Shown here one piece after another: positions 57,876-64,000 of a stretch of 64,000 nucleotides of DNA. The position numbers and the translations under genes were made by a program. The DNA comes from Luteibacter aegosomatissinici (GTDB lineage: Bacteria > Pseudomonadota > Gammaproteobacteria > Xanthomonadales > Rhodanobacteraceae): positions 1,612,001 through 1,676,000 of the forward strand of contig NZ_CP095742.1 in the NCBI RefSeq assembly GCF_023078495.1, written 5' to 3'. Numbering within the stretch: the stretch's first letter is position 1; each line of letters opens with the position of its first letter. The notes beneath the pieces are model-generated. The model searched no databases. It was not told the DNA's origin and worked only from the letters and a program-made list of their open reading frames with translations.

Positions 57876-60058
57876 GGCGAGGCCTCGTTGCCGGCGCTGT
57901 CGTCGGTGGCCACAAGGCCAGGTTCGGCCGCAGCAGCATCATCCAGCAAGTCGTCGGGCAAGGCCCCGTCCTGCAGCGCCGGGGAACTGGTGAACTCCCA
58001 CCACTGCGTGGCCTCGCTGTAGCTCTGGCGCATGTAGCCCGCGAGTTGTTGCAGATCCTGCGGCATGACCTCATCGGGGTCCGGTGCCGGCAACGGCATG
58101 CGAACCTTCCAAAGCTGGCCACCCTGCAGCAGCGCGAAGCACTGCCCCTTAGGCAGGGCGACCACGTGGGATGGCTCAATCATCGGCACGCTGGACATGC
58201 TGATGCGGTCCTGGGTGTTACTGGTGAAATCCGTCGCGCCGCGGATGTCCGAGCTGTCGGTCGCGCCGGAGACGATGGTGGTGGTATAGACCTCGACTTT
58301 CGGCAGTTGCCGGGTCAGCAGTTCGGCGGTGGCCGTCTCGCGCACGCGCAGCATGAAGAGGTTGTTGAAGTTGCCGATCACCTGACCGGCCTTCGCGCGA
58401 TTGCCGATACGGGCCTCGATGTCCGAGAGGGTCTGCGTGTACGCGGTGACTTGCAGCCCGGCGCCACCACCTTTGTTGATCAGTGGAATAAACTCGTCGC
58501 CCATCAACTCGTTGAACTCATCGGCATGGACGTTGATCGGCACGCGCGCGCCGTCCGAAGCGCCCGGCAGGCCATCGTCGATCCCGTGCTTGTAGATATG
58601 GCCTGCGACCGATACGAGATCGCTGAACATCGAGTTGCCGACCGCTGCGGCGACCTCGGCATCGGACAGCGCGTCCAGGCCAACATAGACGATGGCCCGC
58701 TTCCTAATGACCTGCATCCAATCGAAGATCGGGCGCGGGTCGGCCAGGTCGGAATAGTTCGGGGCCAGGAGCTGCGCGATCTTGCCGCTCGTGAGCTTTT
58801 CCAGCAGAGGCAAAAGGCTGGCGACGATCTTGTCGAAGTACGTTTTGTCGTACCGCACGGCAGAGCGCAAACCGTCCAGCACAGGGTCGTAGTTGCGGGC
58901 TTGGGACAGGTACTGCTCCAGCGCCACCACGCGCTTCTCGCGCCCGATCATGTTGCGCGGGATGTTCTTCTCGTTGAGCTTGGCCTCGATCTGGACGATC
59001 ACCTCCCAGGCTTTGGGCTCCGTCTTAGCGAAGTAGTGCTGGGCGTACTCAATGAACAGCGCGTCGATGTTGATGACGTGCCGTTGGATCAGCATGTAGT
59101 CCGGGCGCTGACCCAGTTCCACCAAGGCGCGGGCGATGATGTTGACGAAGCGCCAGGCAAATTCCCTGAAAGCCGCCGAGTTGCCTTCACCGGAGAGTTG
59201 CCCCGCAATGCGGGTCGCCACCTCGCTGATGCGTCCAAAGCGCCCCACGGCGTTATAACGGGCGGAAATGTCCGGCCACCCCAAATGGAACACATAGAAC
59301 TCTCCCTCGCGGCCTGCGCGTTGCGCCTCGACGTACATCCGCTTCAGGAGGTCGGCGTCGCCCTTGGGGTCAATGACGATCACGACCTCGTGCTCGCCTG
59401 CGACGTTCTTCCGGCGGATGTCCTGCGTCACGAATAACTCGGCCAGCCGCGTCTTTCCCACGCGGGTTGTCCCCAAGACCAATGAGTGCCCGACGCGCTC
59501 GCCCAGCGGCAGGCTGACGTCCACCTCCTCGGGTTCGATGCCGTGCAGCCGAGGCAGTCCGCCCACAGGTGGCAGCGGGCGCACTGGGTTGAAAGGCACG
59601 TCCCAGCCGGTGAGTTTCGACAGCCGTGACAGTGGGAACGGCGCGAACTCCAGCCGTTCCTCCAGGCGCCGCGCCAGTCGGTAGGCTGGCGTCGGCTCGA
59701 CGTAGCGCCGAAACTCTGGCCGGTACGTCTGCATGAGCCTATGGGTGTGTTTCTGCTCCCACAAAAAGCCGCGCCCCACAAACAGACGCTGCTGGCTGAC
59801 CGGCACGTCCTTGCTGGTCTTCACATATCGCGACAGGCGGCGGATGTTGCGTCGGTAGCGAAGGATGACGCGGGCATCGCGGTAGCGGATCGCGCCGTAG
59901 GCGCCGAACGCCAGTGCGCTGCCGACGCCCATGGCGGGGCTCAGCGCGAGCGACCACGGGGCCACCAGGGACAGAAACGCGGCGCCTGCACACGCCGCGA
60001 CGGTATATAGCTCCACCGCTGGGCGAAGCAGAACCTCGACCGGCTGTTTCCCCGACAT
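57872..60058 (-). CDS. traD: TraD coupling protein, SXT/TOL subfamily (TIGR03743)
   Basis: A 728-aa ATPase that links the relaxosome to the secretion channel. Two N-terminal helices (about 17-55) are followed by the motor domain: Walker A G-T-T-R-V-G-K-T-R-L (about 196-205), then V-V-I-V-I-D-P-K-G-D-A-D, and late V-T-A-Y-T-Q-T-L-S-D-I and S-G-A-T-D-S-S-D motifs. A short acidic C-terminus follows. Full length. It lies five bases after the PFL_4695-type gene. Confidence 0.95.
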   Translation of the reverse strand: MSGKQPVEVLLRPAVELYTVAACAGAAFLSLVAPWSLALSPAMGVGSALAFGAYGAIRYRDARVILRYRRNIRRLSRYVKTSKDVPVSQQRLFVGRGFLWEQKHTHRLMQTYRPEFRRYVEPTPAYRLARRLEERLEFAPFPLSRLSKLTGWDVPFNPVRPLPPVGGLPRLHGIEPEEVDVSLPLGERVGHSLVLGTTRVGKTRLAELFVTQDIRRKNVAGEHEVVIVIDPKGDADLLKRMYVEAQRAGREGEFYVFHLGWPDISARYNAVGRFGRISEVATRIAGQLSGEGNSAAFREFAWRFVNIIARALVELGQRPDYMLIQRHVINIDALFIEYAQHYFAKTEPKAWEVIVQIEAKLNEKNIPRNMIGREKRVVALEQYLSQARNYDPVLDGLRSAVRYDKTYFDKIVASLLPLLEKLTSGKIAQLLAPNYSDLADPRPIFDWMQVIRKRAIVYVGLDALSDAEVAAAVGNSMFSDLVSVAGHIYKHGIDDGLPGASDGARVPINVHADEFNELMGDEFIPLINKGGGAGLQVTAYTQTLSDIEARIGNRAKAGQVIGNFNNLFMLRVRETATAELLTRQLPKVEVYTTTIVSGATDSSDIRGATDFTSNTQDRISMSSVPMIEPSHVVALPKGQCFALLQGGQLWKVRMPLPAPDPDEVMPQDLQQLAGYMRQSYSEATQWWEFTSSPALQDGALPDDLLDDAAAAEPGLVATDDSAGNEASP

Positions 60059-60062
60059 GGCT

Positions 60063-60611
60063 TCATTGCTCGATGCCGGTGGCCGTGATCAGCGCCGGGT
60101 AGTGCCGCAGACCCAGGCGCTCGGCCAAATCATCGCCGGACACGGGCGCAAGCGGTACGCCGGGCACCAGGGCGCGCAGCCGCACCAGACTCTGCACGGT
60201 CTCGACGTTGACCACCAGACCGACCGCGCCGCGCTCGCGCAATGAGGCTGCATGGCGGCGCAACCAGGCCTGGGAAGCCTCGTCGTCGCCCACAACCACG
60301 AAGGGACGCAGGCCCGGGGCCTCGATCGCTCGCCGCGCGACGGTGCCGGGCGTGAGCTTGGCGCTGCGCATCGGCAGCATCGCGGCCTCATCCGCCGGCG
60401 TGGCCGGGATCTGAGTCGCCGGGATGGGCGATCGGGCCGGAGTGTTGGCGCGCGGCTGGAGGCTCAGGGCTTCGTAGTACGGCAGCGCCGACGTGCCGCC
60501 ACGGTCTTCGACCACGATCAGCGGCTCGCCGGCACGCGAGGCCAGCGGCAGACCCGCCAGCAGCACGAGCAGGCCTTTCGCCGCGAGATGGGCCAGATGG
60601 GATTTCGTCAT
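60063..60611 (-). CDS. conjugative element protein, PFL_4695 family (TIGR03765)
   Basis: A 182-aa exported protein. ATG 60611 overlaps the transglycosylase stop by four bases and opens a signal peptide (about 1-27). L-I-V-V-E-D-R-G-G-T-S-A-L-P-Y-Y-E-A-L follows cleavage, with V-S-G-D-D-L-A-E-R-L-G-L-R-H-Y-P near the end; the latter looks like TrbC/thioredoxin-like folds. The frame open to 61001 is antisense noise. Function is unknown. Confidence 0.88.
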   Translation of the reverse strand: MTKSHLAHLAAKGLLVLLAGLPLASRAGEPLIVVEDRGGTSALPYYEALSLQPRANTPARSPIPATQIPATPADEAAMLPMRSAKLTPGTVARRAIEAPGLRPFVVVGDDEASQAWLRRHAASLRERGAVGLVVNVETVQSLVRLRALVPGVPLAPVSGDDLAERLGLRHYPALITATGIEQ

Positions 60612-61198
60612 GGGGAGGTCTCCTGGCGCGCGGCGAGGACCGCGGCGGTTGAGCGCGTGCCCTGCACGCGCGCGAGGTGGCGGGACACGCTGCGCCGATA
60701 GCGGGCGGCAGGCTCGCCACCCGCAGGACGGTGGTAGCGGCCGATCGCCACCAGCCAGTTTTCGCCGGTGGTGTGCTGCTCTCTCAGGATCTCGGCGGCG
60801 ATGGCGAGATTGCGGTACGGGTCGAGCAAGTCGCACGCGCTGGCGTAGCGCTGCTGTTGGTAGCCGAGGTTGATCTGGCCCAGGCCCGCATCGATGCGCG
60901 TGTGCGGCGTGGAGCGCATCGCTTGCTGCAAACCGGCGCAGGCGTCGGCACGGGTCGCATAGCGGCGCGATTGGCCGGCGACGTTGAGGGACCACGGCCA
61001 AGGGACGATGCGTCCGTTGCGCCGGATGCCGCTCTCCTGCAAGGCCACGGCGTAGAGCACCGTCGAGGGAATGCCCGCGCGCTGGGCGGCAAGCTGGTAG
61101 GCCGGTGGCGGAACCTCCTGGGCCTGGGCGGCGCAGGCGCAGAGGCCGGCAGCGAGCACCAGTGCGCGCAACGGCGCCGTCAGGGTTGGCGTTGCCAT
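60608..61198 (-). CDS. lytic transglycosylase of the conjugation operon
   Basis: A 196-aa exported SLT-domain enzyme that would locally cut peptidoglycan to let the secretion apparatus pass. The signal peptide (about 1-26) is followed by P-S-T-V-L-Y-A-V-A-L-Q-E-S-G, whose glutamate is the catalytic acid, then I-D-A-G-L-G-Q-I-N-L-G-Y and a late Y-R-N-L-A-I-A-A-E-I-L. It overlaps the upstream gene by 19 bases and the downstream one by four. Confidence 0.92.
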   Translation of the reverse strand: MATPTLTAPLRALVLAAGLCACAAQAQEVPPPAYQLAAQRAGIPSTVLYAVALQESGIRRNGRIVPWPWSLNVAGQSRRYATRADACAGLQQAMRSTPHTRIDAGLGQINLGYQQQRYASACDLLDPYRNLAIAAEILREQHTTGENWLVAIGRYHRPAGGEPAARYRRSVSRHLARVQGTRSTAAVLAARQETSP

Positions 61199-61905
61199 TG
61201 GCCGTTCACTTCGCGCACGACGGCAGGCAAATCGCCGGGCAGGCCCAGCGACAGCCAGCGGCCACCGTCGTGGTTGAGCGTGATGCTGCCGCCGCGCACC
61301 CGTGTGGGGTCGATCTGTGCGCGCTTGGCCCAGTCGCGGATGCGCGCGTCGTCCTGGCGGCTGCCGACCATGTACAGGTCGAACTCGGTACCTGAGGATT
61401 GCAGGCGTTGCACGAGCTGTCCGCAGGCCGCGCAGCCGTCCTTGACGAACACCGCCGTGCGGCCGCTGCCGCGCACTGTACCGACGCTGGGTTTGTCGTC
61501 AGGCAGGTTCACCCGTTGCATGCCGGGGTTCAGGCGCTGCCAGGCTTCGTCGTAGGCACGTTGATATGCAAGCAGCTTCTCGACGCGGCGCGCTTCGACT
61601 TGCACCTGCAGTTCTGCATAGCGCCGCCGTTCCTCGTCGTTGCGGGCCTCGATGCCCAGGGCGGACAGAGGGTCCAGGTTGGGCGAATAGATGCCCAGCG
61701 GCCCGTCCATCAACTCGCGGTAGCGCGCCCATTCCTGCGGTTGGAGGCCCCAGTCGCTTGCTACCTGGTCGTCCGGGGTTCGGGCGACCAGCGGACGCTC
61801 CTGGTTCTGCGCATTGCGGGCCGGGGCGGTGACCGGCTGCTGCGCCCAGGCGGGCAATTGGGCGGATGCCAGCAGGAGCGCGGAAAGGATGATCGACGGC
61901 TTCAT
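61180..61905 (-). CDS. conjugative element protein, PFL_4693 family (TIGR03759)
   Basis: A 241-aa exported protein. ATG 61905 opens a signal peptide (about 1-22, ending A-W-A-Q). W-G-L-Q-P-Q-E-W-A-R-Y-R-E-L-M near residue 52, and a thioredoxin-like C-terminal part with V-K-D-G-C-A-A-C-G-Q-L-V near 157, define the family. The C-A-A-C pair could be redox-active. The frame open to 61998 is not supported. It is part of the coupled run, with a 14-base gap to the next upstream gene. Confidence 0.9.
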   Translation of the reverse strand: MKPSIILSALLLASAQLPAWAQQPVTAPARNAQNQERPLVARTPDDQVASDWGLQPQEWARYRELMDGPLGIYSPNLDPLSALGIEARNDEERRRYAELQVQVEARRVEKLLAYQRAYDEAWQRLNPGMQRVNLPDDKPSVGTVRGSGRTAVFVKDGCAACGQLVQRLQSSGTEFDLYMVGSRQDDARIRDWAKRAQIDPTRVRGGSITLNHDGGRWLSLGLPGDLPAVVREVNGQWQRQP

Positions 61906-61919
61906 GTGGTGTGCTCCGG

Positions 61920-62573
61920 TCAGGGAATCGCCACGCGACGGGTCTGGTCGCCGGCCTGGAACACGGCGGTGTTGCCCTCGACCGCCTGCAAACGCCACGG
62001 GCCGAGCGCGTCACCTGGCAGCAGTACCTGAAGCTGATCGGGCGTGAAATCCGCGCTGCTCGGCGCGACGGACACGCTGCGCTGGCCAGCGCGCAATTCG
62101 GCGCCGACGACGCGGAACGGCATCTGGGGCGGTTCGGGCTTGGCGGCGGCCTTGCTCGATGCGCGCGGCTGGAGGGGTGCTGCGGCGCGCGGAACAGGCG
62201 CAGTCGTCTGGCGCGCCTTGACCTGCTCGACCTCGGCGCGCAGCGCCTGAAGGTCGTCGGCAGCGGCATAGCCGCTCAGCGCTGTCTCAACCTGGGCAGC
62301 GCGTGCTTCCAGGACTTGACGGGTGTCTTTGAGGTCCGCCGCCGTTGCGGCGGTCGGACGCCGCTGGATGGCCTCGATGGCCTCGGCCAGGCCCGCGGCC
62401 TGCGCATCCAGGCGTTCCAGGCGGGAATCGAGCCGTTCCTGGTCGGCCTGGTCGTTCATGGTCTGGTAGCCCAAGGCTACGAAGACGCTGAGGCCGATCA
62501 GCCACAGCCACAGAAGGCTCTGCACCACCACCACGACGGCGGCCGAGCGCCGGGCAGACTGTGGGGCGCTCAT
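61920..62573 (-). CDS. membrane-anchored coiled-coil protein of the conjugation operon
   Basis: A 217-aa protein. ATG 62573 overlaps the PilL-like stop by four bases, so the longer frame is wrong. One helix (about 12-36) is followed by a coiled coil (about 40-130, Q-E-R-L-D-S-R-L-E-R-L-D-A-Q), an Ala/Pro linker and a compact C-terminal beta-rich domain (about 155-217) with G-A-E-L-R-A-G-Q-R and V-L-L-P-G-D. It resembles pilus-assembly accessory proteins, but I cannot name a family. Confidence 0.82.
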   Translation of the reverse strand: MSAPQSARRSAAVVVVVQSLLWLWLIGLSVFVALGYQTMNDQADQERLDSRLERLDAQAAGLAEAIEAIQRRPTAATAADLKDTRQVLEARAAQVETALSGYAAADDLQALRAEVEQVKARQTTAPVPRAAAPLQPRASSKAAAKPEPPQMPFRVVGAELRAGQRSVSVAPSSADFTPDQLQVLLPGDALGPWRLQAVEGNTAVFQAGDQTRRVAIP

Positions 62574-63190
62574 GGCTGGCCTCCCGAAACCGAAGGCTCC
62601 AGCGGGAACGTTTGCACCGCCTTGGCGGCGGGTGGCTCGGATGCGGTTTCGACGGCCGCGCTGTCGGCGGGCCGTTCGAAGCAAATCTGCCGTGCGCGAT
62701 CATCCGCGTGCAGTTCCCAGGCCGGGCCAGCCAGTGTAAGCAGCGCATCGCGCAAGGTCATGGGGCCGAGGTGCAGGTGCGCCGCCGGCAGCGGCAGCGC
62801 GTACAGCTCGATTACCGCGTGCGCCGTCTGGCACAGGCCGTAACCGCTACGCTTGAGCACATGCCGCAGCCCATCGCCGACGGTGGCGCGGGCATCTTCG
62901 GGCATGGACACGTCGATGGTCTGCAACAGCAGGTCGCGTTGCGCTGCTTTGGGTGCCAGCTCGACCAGCGTGTAGCGACCGTAGCGCACGACGGGGATGT
63001 ACTCGGGCGCCTCGGGTTCGGGCGCGGCCGAGACTTCCTCGATGGCATTAGTTGCGGGCGGCGCAGTCGTCGTAGCGCAGCCGCCAGCCAGCACCGACCA
63101 GAGCAGGCCGAGGACTCCTGCCAGCAGGCGGCGTTCGGGATGGTGAAACCAAGGTGGAGAGGGGCACATAAGCTCGGCGTCCTGAAACAT
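62570..63190 (-). CDS. pilL: PilL N-terminal-domain lipoprotein (TIGR03748)
   Basis: A 206-aa lipoprotein that heads the leftward transfer operon. I take ATG 63190 (AAGGG upstream); ATG 63169 is an in-frame alternative. The signal ends at a lipobox V-L-A-G-G-C. The mature part has Y-I-P-V-V-R-Y-G-R-Y-T-L-V-E-L and R-A-T-V-G-D-G-L-R-H-V-L-K-R-S-G-Y, both typical of the PilL N-terminal family. The domain resembles secretin N-terminal modules. The operon promoter should lie within 63191-63391, where I see no coding sequence. Confidence 0.87.
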   Translation of the reverse strand: MFQDAELMCPSPPWFHHPERRLLAGVLGLLWSVLAGGCATTTAPPATNAIEEVSAAPEPEAPEYIPVVRYGRYTLVELAPKAAQRDLLLQTIDVSMPEDARATVGDGLRHVLKRSGYGLCQTAHAVIELYALPLPAAHLHLGPMTLRDALLTLAGPAWELHADDRARQICFERPADSAAVETASEPPAAKAVQTFPLEPSVSGGQP

Positions 63191-63391
63191 CGAGCCCTTA
63201 CCATCGCCGCTAAGGCCCGGGGCAGCAGCAAACAATGCGAACCACGCTGCGTCCGATTTGCCGGCAGCGGTCTAGTCGAACAAGAGCGGCCTTGAGGGGG
63301 CCGTAACGGAAAGGCTCAGTCGCGGTCGGCGGATGGAGGCCGGCCGCTTGACTGCTACTATTTGTTAAAACACCAGTGGACGGGGGCGTAA

Positions 63392-64000
63392 ATGAGGGTT
63401 TCTCGGGTCAGGTTGATCAATTTCGCCAATTTCTCGGATGTTGATGTCGAGACGGGGGAAAGTATCGTCATCGTGGGAGAGAACAAGGTTGGCAAGAGCA
63501 ATTTCATTCGCGGACTGCAGTTGATCCTTGATCCGGGCTTGTCTGAACGCGATCGACAACTGGGGCTTGAACATTTCTGGGATGGACTTGGCGAAGACAA
63601 GGTTGGTGCGACCATTGAGGTCTCTGTGGATCTAACGGACTTCACAAACGATCCCCGGCTGATGGCTCACCTCAACGATTGCGTGATTGATCCTGGCCCA
63701 CCCATGGTGGCCCGACTCACCTACCGCTTCCAGCCTAAGGCGGGCCTGGGGCGCGCCCCGGAATCGTTGAAGGACTATGAGTATGTGATCTTCGGTGGCG
63801 ACGATCCCGACATGCGTATCGGCGGCGCACTTCGCCGGATGTTGCCAATAGATGTTCAGGTAGCCCTGCGCGACGCTGAGAAGGACCTTGCGAACTGGCG
63901 CAATTCGCCACTGAGGCCGCTCATTGAGGATCTTGCCGCGTCGTTGGATGATGACGCCCGTGAGGAGATTCAGAATCAGGTCGACCAAGCACAGCGAGAG
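63392..64000 (+). CDS. OLD-family ATP-dependent nuclease, cut by right edge
   Basis: The first 203 codons of a plus-strand gene, divergent from the transfer operon. The ATG at 63392 lies after a GGGGG-rich site. The product begins M-R-V-S-R-V-R-L-I-N-F-A-N-F, typical of SMC/RecF/OLD ATPases, with Walker A G-E-N-K-V-G-K-S at residues 29-36, followed by F-I-R-G-L-Q-L-I-L-D. OLD proteins combine an ABC ATPase with a C-terminal TOPRIM nuclease; the latter is outside the window. Similar proteins act in phage defence (Old, Gabija GajA). It is probably an ICE cargo gene, but subtype and partner gene cannot be told here. Confidence 0.8.
   Translation, partial: MRVSRVRLINFANFSDVDVETGESIVIVGENKVGKSNFIRGLQLILDPGLSERDRQLGLEHFWDGLGEDKVGATIEVSVDLTDFTNDPRLMAHLNDCVIDPGPPMVARLTYRFQPKAGLGRAPESLKDYEYVIFGGDDPDMRIGGALRRMLPIDVQVALRDAEKDLANWRNSPLRPLIEDLAASLDDDAREEIQNQVDQAQRE

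Overview
The window joins two kinds of DNA. Bases 1 to about 14,200 are a conserved, high-GC gammaproteobacterial chromosome. The gene set (small secreted tandem paralogues, periplasmic GH36/GH27 alpha-galactosidases under a GntR/FadR-type regulator, a Tat-exported threonine-aldolase-like protein, CrcB) fits Xanthomonadales, probably Rhodanobacteraceae (Luteibacter/Dyella-like). That placement is inference from gene content and GC; no rRNA or marker gene is present. From the 3' end of a tRNA-Gly(GCC) gene (14129-14204) to the right edge lies the left part of an integrative and conjugative element (ICE) of the ICEclc/PFGI-1 type. Its right end is outside the window.

Chromosome: two small secreted paralogues, an exported alpha/beta hydrolase, a small HTH protein and a chemotaxis receptor are followed by a galactoside locus (GntR regulator, aldose 1-epimerase, GH36 and GH27 alpha-galactosidases). 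The locus ends at a strong palindromic terminator. Then come an SDR divergent from an AraC regulator, the Tat-exported PLP enzyme, crcB and tRNA-Gly.

ICE left end: an 18-bp att core sits at the tRNA 3' end, followed by a terminator and a 647-aa tyrosine recombinase whose ribosome binding site lies in a small palindrome. Next are an effector-domain-only LysR protein and a divergent XRE regulator.

ICE cargo (about 17.5-38.9 kb): a dense set of NAD(P)H/flavin oxidoreductases with regulators. It holds five intact short-chain dehydrogenases and one decayed one, two aldo/keto reductases, an MdaB-like quinone reductase, a flavin reductase, an aldehyde dehydrogenase, a nitronate-monooxygenase-like flavoprotein, two ABM-type quinol monooxygenases (one exported), an Old Yellow Enzyme homologue, LysE and DUF1097 membrane proteins, four full LysR regulators and one AraC regulator. 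It is built as divergent units, each next to its own regulator, and looks assembled by several acquisitions. A role in quinone, enone and aldehyde (reactive electrophile) metabolism is inferred, not shown.

ICE transfer module (39-63.2 kb): a MobH relaxase, a candidate oriT region, a RES/Xre-type toxin-antitoxin pair, then a long minus-strand type IV secretion operon from PilL down to TraG. Many genes overlap by 4 bp. The operon includes TraD, TraC and the PFL_4693-4711 families, with a RadC-like and a DsbA-like gene embedded. At the right edge a plus-strand OLD-family ATPase gene begins; it may be a defence cargo gene.

The most unusual signal is that the C-terminal ~100 residues of the integrase are clearly homologous (about 45% identity by eye) to the HTH plus toxin-binding part of the RES antitoxin carried 25 kb away on the same ICE. 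The recombinase therefore carries an antitoxin-like module.
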